From: Burkholderia sp. PAMC 26561
GTDB lineage: Bacteria > Pseudomonadota > Gammaproteobacteria > Burkholderiales > Burkholderiaceae
Direction: 5' to 3'
NCBI RefSeq assembly: GCF_001557535.2
Contig: NZ_CP014306.1
Span: forward strand, 3,162,001 to 3,226,000
Length of the DNA: 64,000 nt
Position numbers and translations under genes: made by a program. A model generated the notes under the pieces. It saw only the letters and a program-made list of their open reading frames with translations, was not told where the DNA came from and searched no databases. Below, piece by piece: positions 1 to 10,819 of this stretch. The stretch's first letter is position 1. The number at the start of each line of letters is the position of its first letter.

Positions 1-2558
1 GGTATTCGTTCTTCACGTGGGGCTGGAAAGCGCCGCTCGACTGGGCGCATGCGTTCTGGTACGAAGGCCGGCAATATGAGGCGCCCACGCCGCTCGTCGA
101 TTTGTCGAAGCCCGCTTTCCGGTACGGTCTCGGCGAGATCAAGGTGGGTACGGCCGTGCACAAGCTGGGCGTCACGGTGACGCCCGACGCAAAGTCGTAC
201 GCCGTGCGTTCGAAGGCGCATGTGAAGGTTCGCGTGACGTTGCCGGACGGCAAGCCTGCGCCGGCCGGCACGCAGATCGCGCTCGCCGCTGTCGATGAAG
301 CCCTGCTCGAACTCATGCCGAATCAAAGCTGGAACGTGCTCGACGCCATGCTGCAACGGCGCGCATATGGCGTGGAGACATCGACGGCGCAAATGGAGAT
401 CATCGGACGGCGTCACTTCGGGCGCAAGGCGGTGCCGGCGGGCGGCGGCGGCGGACACAGCGCCACACGCGAACTCTTCGATACGCTCCTGCTCTGGAAT
501 CCGCGCCTGACGCTCGATGCAAACGGCGAAGCGTCGGTCGACGTGCCTTTGAACGATGCGTTGACGAGCTTCCGTATCGTTGCGATCGGGGCGGTTGGCG
601 CCGGGCAGTTCGGTACCGGGAGCGCATCGATACGCAGCACGCAGGACCTGCAACTGATATCCGGTTTGCCGCCGCTCGTGCGCGTGGGCGACCAGTTCCG
701 CGCGCTCTTCACGCTGCGCAACACGACCGCGCGCACCATGCAGGTTGTCGTCACGCCGAACGTGCCTTCGCTCGATCTGAAGGCGCAAACGGTGGAACTC
801 GCGCCGGATTCATCGAAGGAAATCTCGTGGGAGATCAACACGCCGGACGCCATTGGCATGGCGGCGACGGGCGCGTTGAACTGGCAGGTGAACGCAGCCG
901 AGCAAGGCGGTCCGAAAGCCGCCGATGCGATCAAGCTCACGCAACGCGTCGTGCCGGCCATCCCCGTGACCGTCCAGCAGGCCACCATGACGCAAGTCGA
1001 TGGCACGTTCACGCTGCCGGTCGCGCCTCCGGAGACTGCAGTGGCATCCGCCGACGGGCAGATTCGCGGCGGGATTGCTGTGACCTTGCAGCCAAGACTC
1101 GCCGATGGCCTGCCCGGCGTGCGCCGCTGGTTCGAGCGCTATCCGTATAGCTGCCTTGAGCAACAGACATCGCGATCGCTGGGTCTCAACGACCTCACGC
1201 AATGGAAGACGGTGATTGCACGCATGCCGTCGTATCTGGACAGCGACGGCCTCGCGAACTACTTCCCGCCGTCCGATGATTCGCGCCCATACGGCAGTCC
1301 GACGTTGTCGGCGTATCTGCTTGCGGTCAGCGACGAAGCATCCAAAGCGGATCGCCGCTACGCCCTGCCTGATGACCTTCGCGACAAGCTCGCGGGCGCA
1401 TTGACGAACTTCGTGGAAGGCAAGATCCAGCGCAAGTTCTGGTCGCCGCGTCAGGACCTCGACTTCGTGAAACTCTCGGCCATCGAAGCGTTGTCGCGAT
1501 ACGGTCTCGCAGAGCCGCGCATGCTCGGCTCGATCACCATCGCGCCGAACCAGTGGCCGACGTCCGCGCTGCTCGACTACTACGCGATCCTTTCCCGCGT
1601 GGACGGCATTGCCCAGCGCGACGACCAGCGCGCGCAAATCGATCAGATCCTGCGCGCCCGCATGACGTATTCGGGTACGCGCCTGACGTTCTCGACCGCG
1701 GCTGATGACGACCTCTACTGGCTCATGACCGGCCCGGAAACGAACGCGGCGCGCATGGCGCTGCTTTTCGCCGACAACCCTTCCTGGAAGGACGAAATGC
1801 CGAGGCTGATCGGCGGATTGCTGGCGTTGCAGAAGAACGGCGCGTGGGACACCACGACTTCGAATCTGTGGGGCAAACTTGCTGTCGAACGTTTCTCGCG
1901 TGTGTTTGAAAGCACACCGGTGACAGGGCAGACGCACATTGCGTTAGGCAGCGTAGATAAAGCGATCGCGTGGAACACACCGGGCTCGCACAGCGTGACA
2001 TTGCCCTGGGACAAGGGTGCGCTCACCCTCACGCAGGACGGAACAGGCAAACCATGGGCGACCATGGAAAGTCTCGCGGCCGTTGCGTTGAAGGCGCCGT
2101 TCGCGGCGGGGTATCGGATCACGAAGACTGTGACGCCCATCGATCCCGCCGTCAAAGGCACGCTGTCGCGCGGTGACATTGTGCGCGTGCATCTTGATAT
2201 CGAAGCGCAAAGCGACATGACGTGGGTTGTCGTGAACGATCCGGTCCCGGCTGGCGCGACGATCCTCGGCTCCGGCTTAGGCCGCGACTCGGAAGCCGCC
2301 ACCGAAGGCGAAAAGAGTGCGCAAGGCGCGTGGCCGGCATTCGTGGAACGTGGCTTCGATGGATACCGCGCGTATTACGACTATCTGCCGAAGGGCAAAT
2401 TGCAGGTCGAGTACACGGTCCGGCTGAACAACGCGGGCACGTTCGGGCTGCCGCCAACGCGCGTGGAAGCGCTGTACGCGCCGTCCGTGTTCGGTGCAGT
2501 TCCAAACGCGACCGTGGTCATCGCGCCGCTTGCTTCATCACCGACCGCTGCAAAGTAG
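1..2558 (+). CDS. Alpha-2-macroglobulin family protein, C-terminal part (5' end outside window)
   Basis: The reading frame is already open at base 3 and runs about 850 codons to a TAG at 2556, so the N-terminal part lies upstream of the window. The visible part contains the bacterial alpha-2-macroglobulin thioester signature CLEQQ (in YSCLEQQTSR, near base 1150) in a complement-like helical domain, preceded by MG-type beta domains. Family members of the YfhM/YfaS type are large periplasmic, often lipid-anchored proteins that trap attacking proteases through the Cys-Gln thioester. The next gene, 4 bp downstream, encodes PbpC. This a2M-pbpC pairing is the classic arrangement in proteobacteria and suggests joint defence and repair of the envelope. 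The family is certain; the lipoprotein signal cannot be seen here. Confidence 0.93.
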   Translation, partial: YSFFTWGWKAPLDWAHAFWYEGRQYEAPTPLVDLSKPAFRYGLGEIKVGTAVHKLGVTVTPDAKSYAVRSKAHVKVRVTLPDGKPAPAGTQIALAAVDEALLELMPNQSWNVLDAMLQRRAYGVETSTAQMEIIGRRHFGRKAVPAGGGGGHSATRELFDTLLLWNPRLTLDANGEASVDVPLNDALTSFRIVAIGAVGAGQFGTGSASIRSTQDLQLISGLPPLVRVGDQFRALFTLRNTTARTMQVVVTPNVPSLDLKAQTVELAPDSSKEISWEINTPDAIGMAATGALNWQVNAAEQGGPKAADAIKLTQRVVPAIPVTVQQATMTQVDGTFTLPVAPPETAVASADGQIRGGIAVTLQPRLADGLPGVRRWFERYPYSCLEQQTSRSLGLNDLTQWKTVIARMPSYLDSDGLANYFPPSDDSRPYGSPTLSAYLLAVSDEASKADRRYALPDDLRDKLAGALTNFVEGKIQRKFWSPRQDLDFVKLSAIEALSRYGLAEPRMLGSITIAPNQWPTSALLDYYAILSRVDGIAQRDDQRAQIDQILRARMTYSGTRLTFSTAADDDLYWLMTGPETNAARMALLFADNPSWKDEMPRLIGGLLALQKNGAWDTTTSNLWGKLAVERFSRVFESTPVTGQTHIALGSVDKAIAWNTPGSHSVTLPWDKGALTLTQDGTGKPWATMESLAAVALKAPFAAGYRITKTVTPIDPAVKGTLSRGDIVRVHLDIEAQSDMTWVVVNDPVPAGATILGSGLGRDSEAATEGEKSAQGAWPAFVERGFDGYRAYYDYLPKGKLQVEYTVRLNNAGTFGLPPTRVEALYAPSVFGAVPNATVVIAPLASSPTAAK

Positions 2559-2562
2559 ACCC

Positions 2563-4761
2563 GTGAAACGCGCCGCCCTCGCCCTTCTCGGATGCATGCT
2601 CGCCAGCTCGGCCTACGCGCTGCCGAGCTTCGACGAGGTGCGCTCGGGCTGGCGCAGTTCCGACTGGGTGTTGCTTGGCCGCGATGGCGAGCCGCTGCAG
2701 CGCACGCGCATCGATACATCCGAACGGCGCGGCGACTGGGTCGCGCTGCAGGATGTATCGCCGGCGCTGCGCGAAGCGATCGTGGTCTCGGAGGACAAGC
2801 GCTTTTACGAGCACAGCGGCGTGGACTGGCGCGGCGCCGCGGCCGCGGCATGGGCGAACTTGTGGAACACGCGAACGCGGGGTGCGTCGACGGTGACGAT
2901 GCAACTGACCGGTTTGATCGATGACGATCGCCGGCCGGGCAGAAGATCGGTTACCGAAAAAGCGACGCAAACAGTCGGCGCATTGTGGCTCGATCACGCG
3001 TGGCGCAAGGACCAGATCCTGGAGGCGTATCTCAATCTCGTGCCGTTTCGCGGCGAGATCGTGGGGCTGTCCGCGTTATCGCAGACGCTCTTCGGCAAGT
3101 CGCCATCCGGCTTGAACGAGCGCGAAGCCGCTGTGACCGCGGCGCTCGTGCGAGCGCCGAATGCGAATTACGCGAAGGTCTCGGCGCGGGCGTGCGGAAT
3201 CCTGCGCGACATGAACCGGGCTAAGACGCCGACTTTGGACCCGTGCGTGAATCTCGACAGCTACGTGCAGTTGACGCTCACGCGCACGGCATCGGCGGCG
3301 CAGCGTTCGTTCGATTCAGAATCGCTCGCGCCGCATTTCGCGCGTCGTATCGCGAATGAAGTCCATCCGCAAGCCGGCGCGCGCATCAAGTCCACCATCG
3401 ACACCCGCCTGCAGCGCTTCGCCCGCAATTCGCTCGCGCGCACCCTGCTCGAACTCAACGCGCGCGCGCATCAACGCAATGTGCACGACGGGGCGGCCAT
3501 CGTGATCGATAACCGCAGCGGCGAGATCCTCGCGTGGGTGGGCTCGGCGGGCGGGTTATCGAATGCGCCGGAGGTCGATGCGGTCGTCGCATTGCGGCAG
3601 GCCGGCTCGACGCTCAAGCCGTTTTTATACGCTCAGGCCATCGATGAAAAACGTCTCACGCCTGCCACCTTGCTCGATGACGCTCCACTCGACCTCGCGA
3701 CCGGCGGCGGCCTGTATATCCCGCAGAACTACGATCACGATTTCAAGGGCTGGGTGAGCATGCGCACGGCGCTCGGGTCATCGCTGAACGTGCCGGCCGT
3801 GCGTACGCTCGTGATGGTCACGCCGCACAAGTTCGCGAAGACGCTGGTCTCGCTCGGATTGCCGCTCACGCAGGCCGGCGATTACTACGGCTTCAGCCTC
3901 GCTTTGGGGAGCGCCGACGTGACACTTGCATCGCTCACGAACGCGTATCGCACGCTTGCGAACGGCGGCACCTCCGGTTCGATGTCCGACGCGGCGGTGC
4001 ATCCTGCCGCCGTGCCCGGAACACGTATCTTCAGCCCGCAGGCGAGCTTTATCGTGACGAACATCCTTGCCGACAACAACGCCCGCACGCGTACGTTCGG
4101 CTTCGACAGCGTGCTCGCCACGCGCTTTTTCAGCGCCGTCAAGACCGGCACGAGCAAGGACATGCGCGACAACTGGGCGGTCGGTTATACGTCGCGCTAT
4201 ACGGTCGGCGTGTGGGTCGGGAACGCCGACGGCGCGCCGATGTGGGACGTCTCCGGCGTGACGGGCGCCGCGCCCGTGTGGGCCGCGCTCGTCAACTACC
4301 TGCACCGGCAGACGCCGAGCCGCGCGCCCGCTGCGCCCGAAGGCGTGGTGCGCACGAAGATCACGTATCAGAACGATATCGAACCGGCGCGCGACGACTG
4401 GTTCCTGAGCGGCACGCAGATGTCGCGGATCGGGTTATCGGCGAATGCTGAGGGAACCATAAAGGGTGCGGATAACTCCGGCGCGGCGCGAATCTCTACG
4501 CCGACCGACGGCACGATCTTCGCGCTCGACCCTGACATTCCCGCGGCCCGCCAGCGCGTCTGGTTCGAAAGCGGACAAGGCGCGCCTTCGGGCAGCACGT
4601 GGCGTCTGGACGGCAAGCCGGCCGGACGCGCACAACGCATGGCATGGTTGCCGTGGCCGGGACATCACACGCTGGATCTCATCGATAAACACGGCGAAGT
4701 CGTCGACTCCGTGAAATTCGAGGTTCGCGGCGCATTCGTGGAAATCAAAACCAAGGGCTGA
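2563..4761 (+). CDS. pbpC: Penicillin-binding protein 1C (transglycosylase/transpeptidase)
   Basis: A bifunctional peptidoglycan synthase of 732 residues. The GTG at 2563 is chosen because it lies just past the stop of the preceding gene and gives an immediate signal sequence (MKRAALALLGCMLASSAYA); a frame opening further upstream lies inside the previous gene. The GT51 transglycosylase domain shows EDKRFYEHSGVD, GASTVTMQL and the RKDQILEAYLN block. The transpeptidase domain shows the STLK nucleophile motif, SSLN and KTGTS. The last ~90 residues form the PbpC-specific C-terminal domain (WRLDGKPAGRAQ region). It is probably co-transcribed with the alpha-2-macroglobulin gene. No truncation is seen. 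Confidence 0.95.
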   Translation: MKRAALALLGCMLASSAYALPSFDEVRSGWRSSDWVLLGRDGEPLQRTRIDTSERRGDWVALQDVSPALREAIVVSEDKRFYEHSGVDWRGAAAAAWANLWNTRTRGASTVTMQLTGLIDDDRRPGRRSVTEKATQTVGALWLDHAWRKDQILEAYLNLVPFRGEIVGLSALSQTLFGKSPSGLNEREAAVTAALVRAPNANYAKVSARACGILRDMNRAKTPTLDPCVNLDSYVQLTLTRTASAAQRSFDSESLAPHFARRIANEVHPQAGARIKSTIDTRLQRFARNSLARTLLELNARAHQRNVHDGAAIVIDNRSGEILAWVGSAGGLSNAPEVDAVVALRQAGSTLKPFLYAQAIDEKRLTPATLLDDAPLDLATGGGLYIPQNYDHDFKGWVSMRTALGSSLNVPAVRTLVMVTPHKFAKTLVSLGLPLTQAGDYYGFSLALGSADVTLASLTNAYRTLANGGTSGSMSDAAVHPAAVPGTRIFSPQASFIVTNILADNNARTRTFGFDSVLATRFFSAVKTGTSKDMRDNWAVGYTSRYTVGVWVGNADGAPMWDVSGVTGAAPVWAALVNYLHRQTPSRAPAAPEGVVRTKITYQNDIEPARDDWFLSGTQMSRIGLSANAEGTIKGADNSGAARISTPTDGTIFALDPDIPAARQRVWFESGQGAPSGSTWRLDGKPAGRAQRMAWLPWPGHHTLDLIDKHGEVVDSVKFEVRGAFVEIKTKG

Positions 4762-5105
4762 TCGAAGGCGGATTTTGTTGATAATTTTTATAAGACAAAA
4801 GACAGATTAATCGCAGCGACATTCAGAAACTGTTAAATCTCGACAGGATCGTCCCGATCCGCCACGCATCTGGTGATAATCGCAAAAGAGAATTGAAACG
4901 CTGCAGCGAAAGCGCTGCCGCAGCAAAATACTATCCGGCGATGTTGTCAAAACTAATGCTGCCCGAACCGATTCACGGTTGCCGCCATTATGCTGGCGGT
5001 CGTTTTGTCCTATGCTAGTTGGACTTTCTGGCCAGGCTTCCAGTAAAGTCGGGGCGGCACTGAGACACTGATTTCTCCTTCTGTTTTCAACCTGGAGCAC
5101 TTGTC
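4762..5105. other. Intergenic region between pbpC and the comEA-like gene
   Basis: A 344-base AT-richer gap. I see no convincing coding frame. It contains two small perfect hairpins, one around 4850-4865 (GGATCG/CGATCC) and one at 4903-4918 (GCAGCG/CGCTGC), neither followed by a T-run. No clear terminator for pbpC is visible. The promoter of the downstream gene presumably lies in the last 150 bases, but no consensus pair stands out. Confidence 0.5.
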
Positions 5106-5687
5106 ATGCTTAAAAAGCTGTTGATGTTGTTTCTGGCCTTTTCGTTGTCGATGGGCGCGGCATTCGCCGCCACTGACGTGAACACCGCCGACGAGGCCTC
5201 GCTTGAAGCCATCAAAGGGCTCGGGCCGGTGAAGTCGAAGGCGATCATCGACGAACGGACTGCGAACGGCCCGTTCAAGAACGCCGACGATCTCGCCAAT
5301 CGCGTGAAAGGGCTCGGCACGAAGTCCGTAGGACATCTGGAAGAAGCCGGGCTGACCATCGGTGGTTCATCCGCGCCGCCAACCGGCGTGAAGCCCTCCA
5401 AGACGCCTGCAACCAGCACGAGCGCCGCGCCGGGCAAATCGACGGTGAAGTCTTCGGCCGCCGCCACCGCCGCAACCTCTCCTGCAGCGACCACGGCCAC
5501 CACGCCTGCCGTCACGCCGGACGCGGCATCGGCTCCGAAAGCGAAGAAATCGAAGAAAGCAAAAGCCGCCGACGCCGCCAGCGGGTCGACCACCGCCAGC
5601 GCCGATGCAGCATCTGGCGCGAGCGGCGCCAAGGCATCGAAGAAGTCAAAGAAGAAGAAAGCCGCGAGCGACGCGGCTGCAACCTGA
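5106..5687 (+). CDS. ComEA-like helix-hairpin-helix DNA-binding protein
   Basis: 193 residues with a Sec signal peptide (MLKKLLMLFLAFSLSMGAAFA) and then a ComEA-type HhH domain at about residues 24-85 (DVNTADEASLEAIKGLGPVK, then KGLGTKSVGHLEEAGL). Proteins of this type bind DNA without sequence specificity in the periplasm, and in competent species they pull in transforming DNA. From about residue 90 the protein becomes a long Ala/Thr/Ser linker ending in Lys-rich blocks (KAKKSKKAKAADA, KASKKSKKKKAA). Such a basic low-complexity tail is not part of the HhH fold and could add electrostatic DNA or envelope contact. No other competence genes are nearby, so a role in uptake is inference. Confidence 0.85.
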   Translation: MLKKLLMLFLAFSLSMGAAFAATDVNTADEASLEAIKGLGPVKSKAIIDERTANGPFKNADDLANRVKGLGTKSVGHLEEAGLTIGGSSAPPTGVKPSKTPATSTSAAPGKSTVKSSAAATAATSPAATTATTPAVTPDAASAPKAKKSKKAKAADAASGSTTASADAASGASGAKASKKSKKKKAASDAAAT

Positions 5688-5693
5688 GTACAG

Positions 5694-5716
5694 CGGCGCG
5701 TTTCTTTCGCGCGCCG
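5694..5716 (+). terminator. Possible hairpin terminator after the comEA-like gene
   Basis: A 7-bp GC stem (CGGCGCG/CGCGCCG) with a 9-base loop lies 6 bases after the stop codon. There is no clear T-run after it, so it may be weak or Rho-assisted. Confidence 0.35.
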
Positions 5717-5900
5717 TTGACTTGATGCAAGGGCGTGTCGTTCGTGAAACGGACACAAACACGACGCTTGAGCTTCAGCGCACTCAGGTCGTTTTGCAGC
5801 AGAACACGCGTTGTCCTGACGGACGGCGCCTTGTTCGCCCGGTCACTGCAACACAACCGGGCGATATACCCAACCCGTATCGCTTTTCAGAGAGACAGCC

Positions 5901-6347
5901 ATGAGCCTACTCGATACCCTCGCCTCCTCCTTCGGCAAATCGTCACCGGAAGGTGGCGGCGCAGCACCGGCCGGTCTGGTCGCTGTCGCCATGGAATTCA
6001 TCAACAACCAGCCAGGCGGCCTGACCGGCCTGATCCAGCGCTTCCATGAAAATGGCGCAGGTGATGTGGTGTCGTCATGGATCGGTCATGGCGAAAACAA
6101 GCCGATCAGCTCGGACACCCTGACCAACGTGCTCGGGTCGGGCGCAGTCAGCGATCTCGCACAGAAGGCAGGTGTGTCGGGCGATCAGTTGAGCGGCATG
6201 CTGGCCTCCGTGCTGCCGCAACTCGTCGACAAGGCAACGCCGAACGGCGAAGTGCCGGCGGACGGCAAGCTTGATCTCGGCAGCGTGCTGGGTTCGCTCG
6301 GCGGTCTGGGCGGCCTGTTCGGCAAGAATGAAGAGCCGAAGGCTTGA
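5901..6347 (+). CDS. YidB/DUF937 family protein
   Basis: A 148-residue protein with the layout of the DUF937/YidB family: an N-terminal MSLLDTLASSFG helix, a central segment GGLTGLIQRFHENGAGDVVSSW, and a C-terminal Gly-Leu-rich tail (LGSLGGLGGLFGKNEE). No signal peptide is seen. Known relatives are small soluble helical proteins of unclear function. The gene stands alone between a 213-base gap and a strong terminator, so it is probably monocistronic. Confidence 0.85.
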   Translation: MSLLDTLASSFGKSSPEGGGAAPAGLVAVAMEFINNQPGGLTGLIQRFHENGAGDVVSSWIGHGENKPISSDTLTNVLGSGAVSDLAQKAGVSGDQLSGMLASVLPQLVDKATPNGEVPADGKLDLGSVLGSLGGLGGLFGKNEEPKA

Positions 6348-6383
6348 GGGTTCTTCTCTTTATTGTGTTTGCTTGAAGTGACG

Positions 6384-6415
6384 AAGGGGCATCGGAGTAA
6401 TCCGTTGCCCTTTTT
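6384..6415 (+). terminator. Rho-independent terminator after the yidB-like gene
   Basis: The stem GGGCA-T-CGGA pairs with TCCG-T-TGCCC around a GTAA loop, with one T-T mismatch, followed by TTTTT at 6411-6415. It lies between two convergent genes and may act weakly in the other direction too, where the T-run is poor. Confidence 0.85.
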
Positions 6416-6417
6416 CG

Positions 6418-6852
6418 TCAATGCTTGAAACCCTGGCGCGCGAGCAGCTTCCAGCCGTTGCCGCCCTTCTTCCAGACCATCAACTGATCGAGTTCGACAT
6501 CGGTCTGCTGGCCGTCGCTTTCCACCGTTGTCGAAAAATGATCCCGGACGATGGCGTTATCGCCCGCGAGCGTCACGCTCGGCTCGGTCAGGTCGATGCG
6601 CTTGTAGTGCGTCTTCCCGCTCGTGATCGTATCGATATAAACCTGCTGGTTCTGAACCGAAGCGTTCGAATGACCGTAGCTCAAAGTCGAGGTGGTCAGC
6701 GCTTTGAGTTCGGCGCCGTTGGCCGCGATCATCGCGGCATGCAGGCGCCTGACGGCAGAGTCAAGGGACGCCTGATCGCTGGTCTTGGCGTAGACGTTCA
6801 CCGACGCGGCGCACGCGACTGTCGCTGCCAACAAGAAGTTCAGTTTCGTCAT
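6418..6852 (-). CDS. Periplasmic DUF4440/NTF2-like protein
   Basis: 144 residues starting with a cleavable signal peptide (MTKLNFLLAATVACAASVNVYA). The rest has the cone-shaped NTF2-like pattern: a helical start (LDSAVRRLHAAMIAANGAEL), a central LTTSTLSYGHSNA segment, and C-terminal strands ending MVWKKGGNGWKLLARQGF. DUF4440/SnoaL-like proteins bind small ligands or act as simple enzymes, and the substrate cannot be told from the sequence. The gene is separate from clpB, whose terminator lies between them. Confidence 0.8.
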   Translation of the reverse strand: MTKLNFLLAATVACAASVNVYAKTSDQASLDSAVRRLHAAMIAANGAELKALTTSTLSYGHSNASVQNQQVYIDTITSGKTHYKRIDLTEPSVTLAGDNAIVRDHFSTTVESDGQQTDVELDQLMVWKKGGNGWKLLARQGFKH

Positions 6853-7035
6853 GAAATGATGTGAGTTGGAGGTGATTAGAACGGACGTCCTATGACTTTC
6901 GCCTTTTATAACGGAGGACTTTCAAGTATGAGCGACGCTTTTTAGATACGACGTCAGATAACTTGGTCGCAGATTATCACGATGCCCAAAGTTCGCTAAC
7001 GGGGTATACCCAAACACGCTCTTGCTCCAACCACG

Positions 7036-7069
7036 AAAAAAAACGCCCGATAAACCTCATCGGGCGTTT
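7036..7069 (-). terminator. Rho-independent terminator of clpB
   Basis: On the minus strand, an 11-bp stem AAACGCCCGAT/ATCGGGCGTTT with a 7-base loop is followed by an uninterrupted run of T (A-run 7036-7043 on the plus strand). It begins about 20 bases after the clpB stop. Confidence 0.9.
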
Positions 7070-7089
7070 CATCGCACCACCAAAGCGTC

Positions 7090-9687
<2,598 letters not shown>

Positions 9688-9715
9688 ATTGAGACCTCCA
9701 AATGGGATGTATTCA

Positions 9716-9743
9716 AAATGAGGCGCGATCCGGCACTTTCAAG
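9716..9743 (-). promoter_or_regulatory. Sigma-32 (RpoH) heat-shock promoter of clpB
   Basis: Read on the minus strand, CTTGAAA (9743-9737) is followed after 13 bases by CCTCATTT (9723-9716). The heat-shock consensus is CTTGAAA, 13-15 bases, CCCCATnT, so the -35 is perfect and the -10 matches at 7 of 8 positions. Transcription would begin around 9710, close to the clpB ribosome-binding site. Confidence 0.88.
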
Positions 9744-9842
9744 CGCTTCGGTGCCCGAAAACGGCAATTTTTTGGATAAATCGTTAAATCGGGCGCGAGG
9801 GAAGCCGAGGATGCGGAAGCTTTGGAGCAGGTAGCAGAAGGC

Positions 9843-10346
9843 CTAAGTTCGACCGGCGCTCTGACCCGATCCGCCTTTGTCCGAGCTTGGGTGAGGCATG
9901 AACCGCACGATACCGAGCAAACCCGCCAGCTCGTCCGCCGGCGACGCCAGATCCCCTATGGTATGCCGGTCGAGCTCGGCGAGGAAAGCATCGCGCGCCG
10001 CCGCAAACACGCCTCTCAACTGGCAGTGCGACTGGATCACGCAATGCCGATGCGCTTCATGGTCCCCGGCGAAGCAACCGACGATGGAAAAATCATTTTC
10101 TGTCTTGCGCACTACCTCGCCGATGGTCAGAAGCGGCGTACGAGAGTCGAGCCTCAGGCCGCCGTTACGGCCGCGAAGCGTTTCGACCCAGCCCAGTTCT
10201 CCAAGACGCTGCACCACTTTCATCAAATGATTCTTCGAGATGCCGTACGCCTCCGAGATTTCCTGGATCGTCGCCAGTCCTTCCGGGCGCACGGCCAGAT
10301 AGAGCATGACGCGCAGGGAATAATCGGTGTAATCGGTTAGTCGCAT
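9843..10346 (-). CDS. nsrR: Rrf2-family nitric-oxide-responsive repressor NsrR
   Basis: 167 residues. The N-terminal winged helix begins MRLTDYTDYSLRVMLYLA and has the recognition region EAYGISKNHLMKVVQRL, closely following NsrR. Three cysteines (C91, C102, C108) are placed as the [Fe-S] cluster ligands that sense NO. In E. coli NsrR the first two are separated by 4 residues; here the gap is 10. The C-terminal ~45 residues are a variable tail. A globin gene lies divergently 470 bases away and is a plausible target. Confidence 0.85.
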   Translation of the reverse strand: MRLTDYTDYSLRVMLYLAVRPEGLATIQEISEAYGISKNHLMKVVQRLGELGWVETLRGRNGGLRLDSRTPLLTIGEVVRKTENDFSIVGCFAGDHEAHRHCVIQSHCQLRGVFAAARDAFLAELDRHTIGDLASPADELAGLLGIVRFMPHPSSDKGGSGQSAGRT

Positions 10347-10352
10347 TAGGGT

Positions 10353-10371
10353 AATCGCGTAACAATCGCGT
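10353..10371. repeat. 11-bp-period direct repeat upstream of nsrR
   Basis: AATCGCGT occurs twice, at 10353-10360 and 10364-10371, separated by AAC. The period of 11 bp is about one helical turn, 7 bases upstream of the nsrR start. It could be an operator, but this is inference; the site does not resemble the classic NsrR palindrome. Confidence 0.4.
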
Positions 10372-10374
10372 TAT

Positions 10375-10599
10375 TCAGTCGCGCTTCGATGCCGCATGGG
10401 CGGGCGCATCGATTTGAAAGGTGGCGCGTTGGCGGCGCCGTTCACGCGCAGGGATCGCGCGCCAAGGGTCGTCGGGCACGCACACGGGCAAACCGCGCGG
10501 CGCGGCGATGGAAGGCTGAACGTAGGGGCCGGAGCCGACATGCGTATGTCCGGACTCGGCTCGAGCGTCATCGTCGCCGCGGCAAGCCGTCGCTGACAC
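10375..10599 (-). CDS. Possible small hypothetical protein upstream of nsrR
   Basis: A 74-residue frame beginning at a GTG and ending 28 bases before nsrR on the same strand. Codon third positions are GC-rich like those of real genes here, and the peptide has an ordinary composition (SGHTHVGSGPYVQPSIAAP, then VPDDPWRAIPARERRRQ). Against it, there is no purine-rich ribosome-binding site before the GTG, and I recognise no family. It could be an orphan gene, a remnant or chance. The surrounding gap between nsrR and the globin gene holds nothing else that I would call coding. Confidence 0.25.
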   Translation of the reverse strand: MSATACRGDDDARAESGHTHVGSGPYVQPSIAAPRGLPVCVPDDPWRAIPARERRRQRATFQIDAPAHAASKRD

Positions 10600-10744
10600 G
10601 ACGGAGGTTTCACGCTGAAACGTCGATTATCATGAGACGCCAACTCGCAGGAGAACGTGAAACCGTATTTCACGGCATGGGCGCTATTCTGCGACAAATT
10701 TCCCATTTATTCACTTTTCTTCGAAATCGCCCTTGTTCTGAGGC

Positions 10745-10773
10745 TTGGTCCGCGAATAAAGGACCGGTATAAA
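10745..10773 (+). promoter_or_regulatory. Predicted sigma-70 promoter of the truncated globin gene
   Basis: TTGGTC (10745-10750), a 17-base spacer, then TATAAA (10768-10773), about 45 bases before the start codon. The spacer overlaps an inverted repeat GGTCC/GGACC (10747-10751 and 10761-10765), which could be a repressor site. Confidence 0.6.
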
Positions 10774-10819
10774 ACGCGGGTTCAGCCGCTTCAACCATTG
10801 CACGAAACGCATTCAAGCC

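Noticed and set aside
5401..5680. Low-complexity Ala/Lys coding at the end of the comEA-like gene, considered as a frameshift artefact
   Set aside because: The frame stays open with consistent codon bias to a clear stop, and basic Ala-rich tails are plausible in DNA-binding envelope proteins.
10371..10706. A 111-residue minus-strand frame between nsrR and the globin gene
   Set aside because: Ser/Pro/Arg-rich with no recognisable pattern, and it overlaps the somewhat better 74-residue frame. Neither is strong.
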